From Geomicrobium sp. JCM 19038 (GTDB lineage: Bacteria; Bacillota; Bacilli; Bacillales; Marinococcaceae), in contig NZ_BAXA01000011.1 in assembly GCF_000698125.1 (NCBI RefSeq), positions 62,001 to 126,000 on the forward strand: 64,000 bases of DNA, in the 5' to 3' direction. The first letter of the stretch is position 1. Each line of letters begins with the position of its first letter. Below, in pieces: positions 26,941 through 36,011 of the stretch. The notes beneath the pieces are model-generated. The model was not told the origin of the DNA. It searched no databases and saw nothing but the letters and a program-made list of their open reading frames with translations. The position numbers and the translations under genes are program-made.

Positions 26941-26987
26941 AAAATCCAATCTAGGTGACTAAAAGTTCACCCTAAATTGGATTTTTT
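26941..26987. terminator. Bidirectional terminator
   Basis: Outer arms AATCCAAT and ATTGGATT with A and T runs on the two sides; it ends the leftward binding-protein gene. Confidence 0.75.
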
Positions 26988-28581
26988 AATAACCACTGTC
27001 ACTTTCACTAAGACTTACATTCTTTAATTGCAATACTCCGTTTGGCAAGTGGATAAAGCCATCCACGTGGTCAGACAAGCCGACGATATAGTCGTTGTGA
27101 ACGGTAAAGATTGCAGGTGCATCATCTACGATTTGTTGTTCAATTTGTTCATAGAGTGCGAGTCTTGCATCTTCATCTGTTTCTTCACGTGCTTGAATGA
27201 GCCACTCGTCAACCTCTTCGTTTTGGTAGAATGTCTGGTTCCCAGCTGAACCTAGGTTGTCAGAGTGATAGTTCGGGTGCAATGCATAATCCGCATCCCC
27301 TGTAGCTGAAGACCAGCCAAGAACGAACATGTCTGAATTCCCTTCGCCAACCGCATCGAGGTAAGCTCCCCATTCCATTAATTCAATGGACAACGTTACG
27401 CCAACTTCTTGAAAGTAATCTTGTACAAGTTCGGCGACTTGTACACGTAATGGATTCGCATCGTTCGTTAAGATTGTTGCTTCAAATCCATCTTCATAGC
27501 CTGCTTCTGCTAGTAATTCTTTTGCTTTTTCAGGGTTGTATTCTAACGGTTCAATGTTGCTTGAATACCCAAACGTATTCTCAGTAAGTGGCGATTCAGC
27601 GACAAGTCCATACCCATCGTACAAACCTTCAAGTAACGTTTCCCGATTTACGGTCATTGTTAACGCTTGGCGAACAAGTGGATCGTCAAACGGTTCCACC
27701 TCGGTATTGAAGCCGATGTATTCGTAGCCTAATTGTTCTTGAGTGATTACAGAAACGTCATCCATATGATCGAACTGACCGACATTTGCAGGTTCGATTT
27801 GTTGCATATAATGAGCTTCTCCTTGCTCCATCATGGCAATACGAGTTGACTGTTCAGGTACAACTTTGAATGTTGCTTGGTCAATTGCAGGAACTTCTCC
27901 GTAATAGGATTCATTTGCGGATAATACGAGTTCATTTCCTTGTTCCCAAGAATCGAATTCGAAAGGTCCTGTCCCAACAGGATTCATCGTTAGATCTGAT
28001 TCACCTGCTTCATCTTGCTCAATTGCTTTTGGGCTCACAATTCCAGCTGATCCGTGAGCAAGGTGAGCGGGAAGAGGTGCAAATGGCGCCGATGTTTTGA
28101 AATGGACGGTGTACTCATCAACCGCCTCAATGTCTTCAACGAGTTCAAATAAAGACGCGCGTGGTGATGCGGTGTCAGGATCTAGAAATCGCTCGAAATT
28201 TGTGACAACGGCATCGGCGTTAAATGGCTCGCCGTCATGGAATGAAACGTCTTCACGTAAGTTGAATTCCCATGTCAAATCGTCGATCTGATCATAAGAT
28301 TCAGATAACGCAGGTTGTAATTCCATGTTCTCATCATTCATCACAAGGTTCTCATAAATGTTCGTAAAAACGATGGTTGAAGGGATATCCGTCGCTGCGT
28401 GTGGATTTAACGTTACAGGATCTGAGGGCATCGCCAATATGAAATTGCCACCTGCTTCAACTTCACTACTCGTTTCATTAGCATTTGAACTCGTCTCGCT
28501 CTCTTCTGGATCACTTGAACAAGCGGTGAGTAGCAGTGCACTACTAAGTCCAAGGACAAGTGCGTTTCTTTTTGTCATCAT
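26986..28581 (-). CDS. ABC transporter substrate-binding lipoprotein, family 5 (peptide/nickel type)
   Basis: About 531 residues. The lipoprotein signal is LLLTAC, then an acidic linker, then the SBP_bac_5 fold: TLNPHAATDIPSTIVFTNIYENL, WEFNLREDVSFHDGEPFNADAV and the C-terminal RQALTMTVNRETLLEGLYDG. Such proteins deliver oligopeptides, glutathione, opines or nickel to Opp/Dpp importers. No permease or ATPase genes of that type adjoin it, so it is an orphan that must borrow a transporter. The second of two ATGs (28579-28581) is best spaced from AAGGAG. Confidence 0.88.
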   Translation of the reverse strand: MMTKRNALVLGLSSALLLTACSSDPEESETSSNANETSSEVEAGGNFILAMPSDPVTLNPHAATDIPSTIVFTNIYENLVMNDENMELQPALSESYDQIDDLTWEFNLREDVSFHDGEPFNADAVVTNFERFLDPDTASPRASLFELVEDIEAVDEYTVHFKTSAPFAPLPAHLAHGSAGIVSPKAIEQDEAGESDLTMNPVGTGPFEFDSWEQGNELVLSANESYYGEVPAIDQATFKVVPEQSTRIAMMEQGEAHYMQQIEPANVGQFDHMDDVSVITQEQLGYEYIGFNTEVEPFDDPLVRQALTMTVNRETLLEGLYDGYGLVAESPLTENTFGYSSNIEPLEYNPEKAKELLAEAGYEDGFEATILTNDANPLRVQVAELVQDYFQEVGVTLSIELMEWGAYLDAVGEGNSDMFVLGWSSATGDADYALHPNYHSDNLGSAGNQTFYQNEEVDEWLIQAREETDEDARLALYEQIEQQIVDDAPAIFTVHNDYIVGLSDHVDGFIHLPNGVLQLKNVSLSESDSGY

Positions 28582-28720
28582 TATCAATCTCCTTATTCTC
28601 TTAGGTGTCTACTTCCTTTAGAAATGTAACGCGTTACTACCAATCAGTCCTTTAAGTATACAAGTAATTCTGAATAGTTCAATGATCAAATTCTCTGCAT
28701 TTCGTTATTTTTGGAAAGTT

Positions 28721-28761
28721 GTTGATGTAGATTATGACATCAACCTAACATGTACTATAAT
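28721..28761 (+). promoter_or_regulatory. Operator dyad and -10 element upstream of the MetNIQ-type operon
   Basis: Perfect 8-bp arms GTTGATGT (28721-28728) and ACATCAAC (28737-28744) lie just before TATAAT (28756-28761), overlapping the expected -35 region. I see no S-box riboswitch or T-box in 28588-28808. Confidence 0.5.
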
Positions 28762-28808
28762 AAAAAAGTTGTTACTTTAGCCTTTGTATGATGGAATGGG
28801 GTTTATTT

Positions 28809-29543
28809 GTGATTGAATTGCAAAACGTAACGAAAAAGTTCGGTAACCATACGGCTATTCAAAACGTTTCCTTAACCGTACATCAGGGTGAAATTCATGG
28901 TTTGATCGGGGCAAGTGGGGCTGGAAAGTCAACGATGCTAAGGGTAATGAATTTACTTGAAATTCCAGATTCGGGATCGGTTTATGTTGGTGAGCGTGAG
29001 TTAACGACACGTTCAAAACGCGAACTGCGAGAAGCTCGCAAACGAATAGGCATGATCTTTCAACATTTTAACCTTGTCTTAAATAAAACTGTCGAACAAA
29101 ATGTAGCCGTTTCCTTGCAGCTTGCACAAGTGCCTAAGCATCAGCGAATAGATCGTGTGCGGGAATGTTTACGCTTTGTTGGATTAGAAGATCAAATGGA
29201 TAAGTATCCTGCTCAGTTAAGCGGAGGACAAAAGCAACGTGTTGCTATTGCACGCGCATTAGCAAATGAGCCTGAAGTTCTTCTTTGCGACGAACCAACG
29301 TCGTCACTTGATCCTCATACGACTTCAGAGATTCTAACCGTTATCCGTGATATACATGAACGTCTCGGTGTGACAGTGATTATCGTAAGCCATGAAATGA
29401 ACGTCATCAAAAGCATTTGTCAACGAGTGACTGTCATGGATCAAGGAACGATTTATGAAACGGTACAGATTGAATCGTCGGGAATACCTAGAAGTGATCG
29501 AAGTCCTGAAAGGTTTATAAAGGAGTTAAAAAATGATGCCTGA
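28809..29543 (+). CDS. metN: ABC transporter ATP-binding protein, MetN-type without NIL domain
   Basis: 244 residues. Walker A GASGAGKST (residues 34-42), signature LSGGQKQRVAIARAL, Walker B LLCDEPTSSLDP. Methionine-type MetN proteins normally have about 340 residues with a C-terminal NIL (ACT-like) sensor; here the protein stops after the ATPase core plus a short tail, so methionine transinhibition is missing or the substrate differs. GTG 28809 has GGGG seven bases upstream and gives the typical MIELQNVTKKF start. Overlaps the permease gene by 11 bp. Confidence 0.82.
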   Translation: MIELQNVTKKFGNHTAIQNVSLTVHQGEIHGLIGASGAGKSTMLRVMNLLEIPDSGSVYVGERELTTRSKRELREARKRIGMIFQHFNLVLNKTVEQNVAVSLQLAQVPKHQRIDRVRECLRFVGLEDQMDKYPAQLSGGQKQRVAIARALANEPEVLLCDEPTSSLDPHTTSEILTVIRDIHERLGVTVIIVSHEMNVIKSICQRVTVMDQGTIYETVQIESSGIPRSDRSPERFIKELKNDA

Positions 29544-30198
29544 CATTCTTTTGCGTTATCAAGCGGAAATTTGGCAGGCAATCGGAGAAACGTTTATTAT
29601 GGTAGGCGTTTCAATTCTTGCTGCTATTCTAGTAGGGCTGCCTGTTGGTACACTGCTGTATTTGTGTCGAAAAGGTAACTTGTTAGAAAATCGTTTTGTT
29701 TTTTCTTCGCTGAACCTGCTCGTTAACATTATTCGCTCGTTCCCGTTTTTGCTTCTAGTCGTCTTCTTAATTCCTTTTACTCGTCTTATTATGGGGACAG
29801 CGATCGGTACTGCGGCTGCAACGGTCCCTTTATCAATCATTGCATTTGCTCATTATTCTAGGCTCGTGGAACAATCCTTGTTAGAAATTCCTAAAGGTGT
29901 GATCGACGCAGCGGTTTCCATGGGAGCTTCGGTGAAAGAAGTCGTCTTTAAATTTCTACTTGTAGAATCAAGGTCGGGATTAGTCGTTGGACTTACGATG
30001 TCGACGATTAGCTTTATTAGCTATTCAACCATTATGGGGGTCGTTGGAGGCGGAGGCGTTGGTGACTTTGCCATACGTTATGGTTATCAACAGTTTCAAA
30101 CGGATTTAATGCTATATGTCATTGTTATTATGGTTATACTCGTTCAGATGATTCAATTTATCGGAATGACCATTGCAAGAAAGATCGACAAACGTTAG
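29533..30198 (+). CDS. metI: ABC transporter permease, MetI-type
   Basis: 221 residues with five membrane helices and the EAA-type loop IPKGVIDAAVSMGASVKEVVFKFLL, typical of MetI. RSFPFLLLVVFLIPFTR and GVVGGGGVGDFAIRYGYQQF are strongly conserved in D-methionine/methionine permeases. AAGGAG precedes ATGATG. Confidence 0.9.
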   Translation: MMPDILLRYQAEIWQAIGETFIMVGVSILAAILVGLPVGTLLYLCRKGNLLENRFVFSSLNLLVNIIRSFPFLLLVVFLIPFTRLIMGTAIGTAAATVPLSIIAFAHYSRLVEQSLLEIPKGVIDAAVSMGASVKEVVFKFLLVESRSGLVVGLTMSTISFISYSTIMGVVGGGGVGDFAIRYGYQQFQTDLMLYVIVIMVILVQMIQFIGMTIARKIDKR

Positions 30199-30214
30199 GA
30201 GAGATTGATTCACC

Positions 30215-31078
30215 ATGAAAAAACTTACGACACTAGTTGCAATACCTGCTCTATTATTAGCTGCATGCGGCACAACTGAAGATCAACAAGAAACAGATTC
30301 AACCGAAGAAACGACGGAAAGTACAGAAGAAGCAACTGAGGAAAGTGAAGAAGTTACTCTAGACGTTGCTTCCTTAATTCCTCCGATGACTGAAATTCTC
30401 GAATTAGTTGAACCAGAACTGGCTGAAGAGGGCATTGATCTAAACGTTGTTGTACTTGGTGACAATATTCAACCGAATGATGCCTTACATCATGAAGAAG
30501 TAGATGCGAACTTTTTCCAACACGTTCCGTTTATGGAAGAGTACAACATTAATAACGATGCATCTCTAGTACCTGTGGAGCCGATTTATTTCGCTAACTA
30601 CGGTGTATATGCTGCTGATTATGAATCAATGGACGAACTTCCAGAAGGTGCAACGATTGCAATTGCAAATGACATCTCTAATATTGATCGTTCGCTACAG
30701 CTGCTCGCGCAGCATGATGTTATTGAGCTAGAAGAAACCGATGAGCGTTATTATACACAGTCTCATATTAGTGAGAACCCGAATGATTACAACTTTGAAG
30801 AAGTCGATTTACTTATGCTCGCCAGAATGTATGACGATGCAGATGCGGTTGTCATAACTCCGGCTTATGCTGAGCCGTTAGGATTAACTCCTGCAAATGA
30901 CGCGCTTCTCACTGAAGGAACAGAAAATGAATTCGCAATTACACTTGTCGCTCGTGAAGATAACGTAGACGAAGAGGCAATTCAAACACTCGCAGAGGTG
31001 ATGACTAGTGACATCGTTCGTGACTTTCTAGAAGAAAATTACGACGAAACAGCAATCCCTGCTTTTGATCATGAATAG
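30215..31078 (+). CDS. metQ: MetQ/NlpA-family substrate-binding lipoprotein
   Basis: 287 residues. Lipobox LLAAC at residues 14-18, an acidic Glu/Thr linker, then the NlpA fold: VVVLGDNIQPNDALHHEEVDANFFQHVPFMEEYN and ANYGVYA. Family members bind L- or D-methionine; a few bind other amino acids or dipeptides. Last gene of the importer operon, followed by a strong terminator. Confidence 0.9.
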   Translation: MKKLTTLVAIPALLLAACGTTEDQQETDSTEETTESTEEATEESEEVTLDVASLIPPMTEILELVEPELAEEGIDLNVVVLGDNIQPNDALHHEEVDANFFQHVPFMEEYNINNDASLVPVEPIYFANYGVYAADYESMDELPEGATIAIANDISNIDRSLQLLAQHDVIELEETDERYYTQSHISENPNDYNFEEVDLLMLARMYDDADAVVITPAYAEPLGLTPANDALLTEGTENEFAITLVAREDNVDEEAIQTLAEVMTSDIVRDFLEENYDETAIPAFDHE

Positions 31079-31087
31079 AAAACGAAT

Positions 31088-31118
31088 GACTTGGATGTAT
31101 TTCCAAGTCTTTTTTTGT
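31088..31118 (+). terminator. Rho-independent terminator after metQ
   Basis: Arms GACTTGGA and TCCAAGTC with TGTATT loop, then a T7 run. Confidence 0.85.
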
Positions 31119-31213
31119 TGTTTTTGCATTCAAAAGTAAGCAAAATCATTGTATTTATCTAGTAGAAACTGGTATCGTAATTCTAACTAATTGAGAAGAT
31201 GTGAGGTGCAACG

Positions 31214-31336
31214 ATGAAAATTGCGCTACTTATGGTAGTTAGTATGTTGTCAGTTGTCATTGCAAGTCACGTAGAACCATCCAGTGAAGAAGTCATCCTT
31301 GAAGCCGATGAAAAAGACGATGAAGGCACTTTATAA
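31214..31336 (+). CDS. 40-residue exported mini-peptide next to a Rap-like gene
   Basis: Begins MKIALLMVVSMLSVVIASHV, a secretion-signal-like stretch, followed by the acidic tail EPSSEEVILEADEKDDEGTL. GTGAGGTG precedes the ATG and TTGTAT-N18-TATCGT may be its promoter. It ends 3 bp from the 3' end of a convergent Rap-like gene. Bacillus Phr peptides are also short, secreted and encoded at the 3' end of rap genes, but on the same strand. The link is therefore only suggestive. Confidence 0.45.
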   Translation: MKIALLMVVSMLSVVIASHVEPSSEEVILEADEKDDEGTL

Positions 31337-31339
31337 TTG

Positions 31340-32425
31340 TTATTCTACAATGTTTTTGTTCTGCCGCTTTGCCAGTGACAAATAATCATAGGCTTTCTCG
31401 TAATTGCTATTGACATAGTAATAGTCTGATACCTCGTGAGCCAACTCAATGAGCTCGATTTGGATTCCGAATTTCTTTAATTGTTGAAAGCCTTCCTGAA
31501 TCATCCCATCATGAAAAGGTTTATATAAGAACACACCTCTAGATATCATACTTTTTGCACGAAACTCTTCAAACCGTTTGTGATCTTTTGTAAGCGCCTC
31601 TTCAATTTTATGTAATAATTGATCCCCTTCTTTTTGTTTACCTTGTCGAAAGCACGAATTTGCAAGCCGATAGAGGGTGTCCGCTTGGAATTCTAGTCGT
31701 AATTCTTCATCAACGTTCAACGCCATCTTAAACCTCTGTTCTGCATCATTGTTGTAATGAAAAAGGTAGTCATTTTTAGCGATGCTTTGATATAAAACTG
31801 CACGCTGGCGGTCTTTAAGTCCTTGAATGGTAAGTGCATCTTCGAATGTGGATTTTGCTTTTTCATAATAGCCAGTTTTTGAATAAATGTTCCCGATCAG
31901 CACTAGCGCACGAATGGTTTTTTTCGTAGATGCATGACTTTTCTTATATGTGTCGTAGGCTTTTATGGCATAGTTTAAGGCTGTTATGCTTTCTCCTAGA
32001 TGATTGAACGTGTTCGCTTGTCGAAGATAAAAGTTGGCTTGATCAATATCGCATAACACACCAAGCTGTTTTTCAGCGGCGGTGTAATGCTTTAACGCTT
32101 TATAATAGTTTTTGGAGTGATTAAGTAGCGTACCTTCCATATAATGATAAAGGTACATCAGTGTTTGTTCTGAATCCTTTTCTGAAGAAGGCTGCTCTTG
32201 AAAAGGTTCATTTGGATGGTTGTTTTGTTTTTCGCTTTTTGAGAGCATCATTTGGTGTTTAGAATAAAGCAAGTTGTAATAGGATTTTGTTTGTGGATCT
32301 AAATGTAGGAATGGTAGATTTTCAGTAAGCTGATCTCGGATCTGAGCGGCTTTTTCAAGATCATTTAGAGATAAACAATGTAGCCAAGAACCTAAGTCTT
32401 TTATGATTTCATATTCTTCAGTCAA
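31340..32425 (-). CDS. Rap-family TPR regulator
   Basis: 361 residues of helical tetratricopeptide repeats. The N-terminal bundle YYNLLYSKHQMMLSKSEK and C-terminal LAHEVSDYYYVNSNYEKAYDYLSLA match Rap proteins, which dephosphorylate Spo0F~P or bind response regulators such as ComA until a Phr peptide inhibits them. The Spo0F-phosphatase glutamine/aspartate residues cannot be confirmed by eye. The start is TTG (32423-32425) with AAAGGAG nine bases upstream. No same-strand phr follows; a convergent exported peptide lies at its 3' end. Confidence 0.75.
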   Translation of the reverse strand: MTEEYEIIKDLGSWLHCLSLNDLEKAAQIRDQLTENLPFLHLDPQTKSYYNLLYSKHQMMLSKSEKQNNHPNEPFQEQPSSEKDSEQTLMYLYHYMEGTLLNHSKNYYKALKHYTAAEKQLGVLCDIDQANFYLRQANTFNHLGESITALNYAIKAYDTYKKSHASTKKTIRALVLIGNIYSKTGYYEKAKSTFEDALTIQGLKDRQRAVLYQSIAKNDYLFHYNNDAEQRFKMALNVDEELRLEFQADTLYRLANSCFRQGKQKEGDQLLHKIEEALTKDHKRFEEFRAKSMISRGVFLYKPFHDGMIQEGFQQLKKFGIQIELIELAHEVSDYYYVNSNYEKAYDYLSLAKRQNKNIVE

Positions 32426-32693
32426 GTTTAAATGCTCCTTTCCTGTGTAACTCCATGAATAATCGCACTTTCTATATATTTAACTAGCATAATACAACAA
32501 AAATCTCTCGAATAAAATATATTCTGGTAGTTTAAGGAATATTAGATAGGATTCGACAGCGGTTGTCTAAAACGAGACTGAATGATGTCGTAATTTAAAT
32601 GGGTGATGAATTTTGTCTAACGAAGTAAACGTTCATAAGGAGGAATAATAGGGCGAACTAAACGCTACTTAATTAAACGAAGGAGGTAGTGCG

Positions 32694-32978
32694 ATGAAGC
32701 ATTCTCTGAGAGAAATTGCCTTTGATGGCAGAGTTTATCGATGGCAGAAATCATTTGTATTTATTGTGTTATATACAATCGTATTCATTATAGGTTATTT
32801 CACCGATTTAGTAGCAATTTTGTATGGAACAACGTTGACAGCTTCAGTCGTTGCTTCCATTATTCTTCTTTTATCGATCCTTTTATATCGCCATAACAAA
32901 CCTCGCGGAGAAGTGATCAAAGATGGCGTTGGTCTTGCAGTTTGTGTGATTATTCTTATCGTTTTTTTGAATCTCTAA
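32694..32978 (+). CDS. Small membrane protein
   Basis: 94 residues: a polar N-terminus (REIAFDGRVYRWQKS), then three hydrophobic segments (about residues 22-40, 44-64, 79-94). GAAGGAGG precedes the ATG. The 268 bases upstream (32426-32693) hold no gene that I can see. Function unknown; probably co-transcribed with the hydrolase 22 bp downstream. Confidence 0.5.
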   Translation: MKHSLREIAFDGRVYRWQKSFVFIVLYTIVFIIGYFTDLVAILYGTTLTASVVASIILLLSILLYRHNKPRGEVIKDGVGLAVCVIILIVFLNL

Positions 32979-33000
32979 CACTGAACAGAGGGGAATCAAA

Positions 33001-33552
33001 GTGTCTAAACAAGTGTTATTCGTTCATAGTGCAGGTCCCCAAAATGCTCACGAAGGAAGTGACGCTTTTAAAGCATCACTCGTTCAACAACTAAGCAATG
33101 ATTATCAATGGGTGGCCCCGCCAATGCCGTTTCCAGAGGATCCAACGTATGCTCAATGGAAATCTGTTCTAGACGAATCCTTTGCATCGCTAAATGATGA
33201 TGTAATCTTAATTGGACATTCGTTAGGAGGATCAGTGTTGTTGAAATACCTTTCGGAAGAAACGTGTCATGTCTCCATTTCTACTTTGTGTTTGATCGCA
33301 TCGCCATTTTGGGGTGTGGATCAATGGAGACGAAAGGACTTTGTGTTAGCAGAGGACTTCGAATCAAGGCTGCCAAACATTCCTCATATCTATTTCTATC
33401 AAAGCAAAAGTGATGAACAAGTACCAGAAACTCATATGACGTATTATGCAGAAAGAATTCAAAGCTTGCACATGAGAATGCTTTCAGGAAATGATCATCT
33501 GTTTCAAAACGGGTTGCCTGAATTGGTTACTGATTTAAAGCAGCTGCAATAA
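33001..33552 (+). CDS. Alpha/beta hydrolase, RBBP9/YdeN-like
   Basis: 183 residues. VLFVHSAGPQNAHEGSDAF gives the oxyanion region, GHSLGGS holds the nucleophile serine, KSDEQVP supplies the acid and GNDHLF the catalytic histidine, a full serine-hydrolase triad in a compact fold like YdeN. Start GTG with GGGGAA upstream. Likely a cytoplasmic esterase; substrate unknown. Confidence 0.82.
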   Translation: MSKQVLFVHSAGPQNAHEGSDAFKASLVQQLSNDYQWVAPPMPFPEDPTYAQWKSVLDESFASLNDDVILIGHSLGGSVLLKYLSEETCHVSISTLCLIASPFWGVDQWRRKDFVLAEDFESRLPNIPHIYFYQSKSDEQVPETHMTYYAERIQSLHMRMLSGNDHLFQNGLPELVTDLKQLQ

Positions 33553-33660
33553 CCACTGTATGATACTTCGTAGTTGATTCACGTAAGACGTTCGTTCTAA
33601 ACTAAGAAGACAGATTACAGATTAATCCCAACACATAAAGATATAGTAGAGGAGTAATGC

Positions 33661-34281
33661 ATGAACTGTTTATTACTAGGCGCCACAGGAAGAGTAGGAA
33701 GTCATGTCGTAAATCATGCTCTAAAAGAAAATCACTACGTGACACTCTTGGTGCGAACACCAGAGAATGTTCAAAGTACGCATGAAAATTTAACGATTAT
33801 AAATGGAAATGTCTTAAATAAAGCTGATATTACTCGTGCTATGAAAGGTATGGACTTTGTCATTAGTGCACTCAATACAGATGGTTCAACGACATTGTCA
33901 CAGAGCATGCCACTCATTATAGACGCCATGAAAGAAGAGGGAGTAAGGCGAATCATTACGGTAGGTACTGCTGGTATTTTGCAAAGCAGATCATCACCTG
34001 AATTGCTTCGTTATCAATCCAGTGAATCAAAGCGCAAATTAACTCGAGCAGCAGAAGATCATCACCGAGCTTACGAATGGTTGAAGACGTCGGGTCTCGA
34101 TTGGACGATCGTTTGTCCAACCTATTTACCAGATGGGGAGTACACTGGACAGTATCGAGTAGAACGTGACTTCTTGCCAGAAGAAGGAGCGAAAATATCT
34201 GTACCTGACACGGCAGAATTCACATGGAAGCAAGTTGACTGTGATCAGTACATAGGAGCAAGAGTAGGAATCGCCTATTAA
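33661..34281 (+). CDS. NAD(P)H-binding, SDR-a/NmrA-like protein
   Basis: 206 residues. The N-terminal Rossmann motif GATGRVGSHV (residues 7-16), INGNVLN and VISALNTDGSTT fit the NAD(P)-binding atypical SDR group such as YwnB. The usual catalytic YxxxK is not clear; a Y-Q-S-S-E-S-K segment is the only candidate. Probably a flavin- or quinone-related reductase or a redox-sensing regulator. Confidence 0.7.
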   Translation: MNCLLLGATGRVGSHVVNHALKENHYVTLLVRTPENVQSTHENLTIINGNVLNKADITRAMKGMDFVISALNTDGSTTLSQSMPLIIDAMKEEGVRRIITVGTAGILQSRSSPELLRYQSSESKRKLTRAAEDHHRAYEWLKTSGLDWTIVCPTYLPDGEYTGQYRVERDFLPEEGAKISVPDTAEFTWKQVDCDQYIGARVGIAY

Positions 34282-34402
34282 TAGAGGCATATCTGTTAAC
34301 CATGTTAGATTGCATATGAAAAAGTTCTCCAGATAATTAGTGCACTTTTGGCGACAAATGCTAACAAATTGAGTAGTAGTACATGATTGATGAAATTATT
34401 CG

Positions 34403-34450
34403 CGCGGTTCTAGTTATGCATATTTGCATAACTAGAACCGTGCTTTTTTG
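34403..34450 (+). terminator. Terminator hairpin that contains the first upstream activator site
   Basis: 15-bp perfect arms (34406-34420 and 34425-34439, GGTTCTAG.../...CTAGAACC) followed by TTTTTT. The arms include TTATGCA-N4-TGCATAA, shared with the site at 38144. It may both end the reductase transcript and bind the activator. No gene in 34282-34532. Confidence 0.7.
34406..34439. promoter_or_regulatory. Upstream activator site 1 for the sigma-54 activator
   Basis: Palindrome with core TTATGCA-N4-TGCATAA. Its centre lies 52 bp upstream of the GG of the -24 element, the usual enhancer distance. The same core and spacing occur before the aminotransferase operon. Confidence 0.7.
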
Positions 34451-34473
34451 TGGTTAGACTGCATTAGTAAGTT

Positions 34474-34487
34474 GGCAAGCTTTTTGC
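34474..34487 (+). promoter_or_regulatory. Sigma-54 promoter of the transporter gene
   Basis: TTGGCAAGCTTTTTGCA: GG-N10-GC spacing matches the -24/-12 consensus (TGGCAC-N5-TTGCA) closely. The transporter start codon is at 34533. Confidence 0.75.
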
Positions 34488-34532
34488 AAGTTCAATTCTT
34501 TTAAATAGATACACGCAAAAGGAGAGAAGGGA

Positions 34533-35942
34533 ATGAAAGAAGCAAAGCAACCGACATTGCTTGTAGCGCTTTTGCCAATTGCCTTTATGATTGTGGCATT
34601 AGTCGTTGCGATTGGGGGATACGGTGCAGATCCACATTTTCCACTGTTTATTAGTGCAGTAGTTGCTGTCATTATTGCGATGGCTCTAGGTCACACGTGG
34701 AAAACATTAGAATCGGGGATGTTGAAAGCGATTGGACTTGCCATGCAAGCGATTATCATTTTAATTATTATTGGAACGATTATCGCGTATTGGATTGCTG
34801 GGGGAATTGTACCAACGATGATTTATTACGGATTGAGCATTTTATCTCCTGGCTATTTTCTTGTTGCTGCTTGTATTATCTGTTGTGTCGTTTCGTTAGC
34901 TGGAGGTAATGCTTGGACAGCTGCGGGTACGATTGGTATTGCTTTAATGGGTGTTGGTGAAGGGCTCGGAATGAATCCAGCGATGGTTGCGGGAGCAATT
35001 ATTTCAGGTGTTTACTTTGGAGATAAAATATCACCGCTCTCTGAGACGACAAACTTAGCGCCAGGGGTGCTCGGGGTGAATTTGTTTGAGCACATTCGTC
35101 ATCTCCTTTATACGACGATTCCCGCACTGATTATTTCGTTGATCATTTATACGATCATGGGCTTTTTCTTACATCAATCTGGATCGGATACGTCTCAAAT
35201 TGCGCATCTGCAACAAAATTTAACAGAATTGTTTACGATCACACCGTGGTTACTTCTCGTTCCTCTGATCGTTATTATTCTCATGATCATGAAAACCCCT
35301 GCAATTCCAGCGCTCGTCATTGGTTCAGTACTTGGGCTAATCTGTGCTATTTTTGTTCAAGGGGTAGCGTTTGAAGATACAATCGGCATGCTTGTTGAAG
35401 GCTATGTCGTCGAAACGGGTGATGAGGCTGTCGACAACTTATTAACGAACGGTGGCGTTGAAGCGATGATGTGGACCGTTTCGTTAATCATTATCGCGAT
35501 GAGCTTTGGAGGGATATTGGAGTCTGCAGGGTTTTTCAAGGCGATTGTTGAAAGTCTGATGCGTCTTGCGAAATCTACAGGAAGTTTAATTGCAACGACA
35601 GTAGCAACTGCTTTTGCATCGAATGTCGTTGGGTGTGATCAATATTTGAGTATTATTTTACCGGCGCGAATGTATGAAGGTGAGTACAGAAAACGTCGCT
35701 TAAAATTAAAGAACTTATCACGAACGGTTGAAGATGCAGGAACGATGACATCACCATTAATTCCTTGGAACACGTGTGGAGCCTTTATGTTTGCAACGCT
35801 TGGTGTAAGCGCGTTTAGTTATGCGCCGTACGCATTTTTGGCGTTGTTAAGTCCAATTATAGCGATTATTTATGGTTATATAGGCTTTACAATTGAGTAT
35901 GAAGAGGATGAACCGACAACAGAAAGTAAGCAAGCTAGTTAG
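34533..35942 (+). CDS. NhaC-family Na+/H+ antiporter-like transporter
   Basis: 469 residues with about twelve membrane helices. Conserved NhaC segments are GNAWTAAGTIGIALMGVGEG, SGVYFGDKISPLSETTNLAPG and GGILESAGFF. NhaC-family members exchange sodium or protons for ions or for organic solutes such as malate/lactate and some amino compounds. The shared sigma-54/activator-site pair with the downstream catabolic operon suggests it imports the operon's substrate rather than serving pH homeostasis. AAAGGAGAG precedes the ATG. Confidence 0.85.
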   Translation: MKEAKQPTLLVALLPIAFMIVALVVAIGGYGADPHFPLFISAVVAVIIAMALGHTWKTLESGMLKAIGLAMQAIIILIIIGTIIAYWIAGGIVPTMIYYGLSILSPGYFLVAACIICCVVSLAGGNAWTAAGTIGIALMGVGEGLGMNPAMVAGAIISGVYFGDKISPLSETTNLAPGVLGVNLFEHIRHLLYTTIPALIISLIIYTIMGFFLHQSGSDTSQIAHLQQNLTELFTITPWLLLVPLIVIILMIMKTPAIPALVIGSVLGLICAIFVQGVAFEDTIGMLVEGYVVETGDEAVDNLLTNGGVEAMMWTVSLIIIAMSFGGILESAGFFKAIVESLMRLAKSTGSLIATTVATAFASNVVGCDQYLSIILPARMYEGEYRKRRLKLKNLSRTVEDAGTMTSPLIPWNTCGAFMFATLGVSAFSYAPYAFLALLSPIIAIIYGYIGFTIEYEEDEPTTESKQAS

Positions 35943-36011
35943 ATAATTTATCAACAATTCTAACAATCTCTCTACTTTTTTAGTATACTGATAGAAAGGG
36001 AGAGTTTTGTT

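Noticed and set aside
28588-28808. S-box or T-box riboswitch before the MetNIQ-type operon
   Set aside because: No conserved S-box core or T-box sequence could be recognised; a simple dyad with a -10 element fits better.
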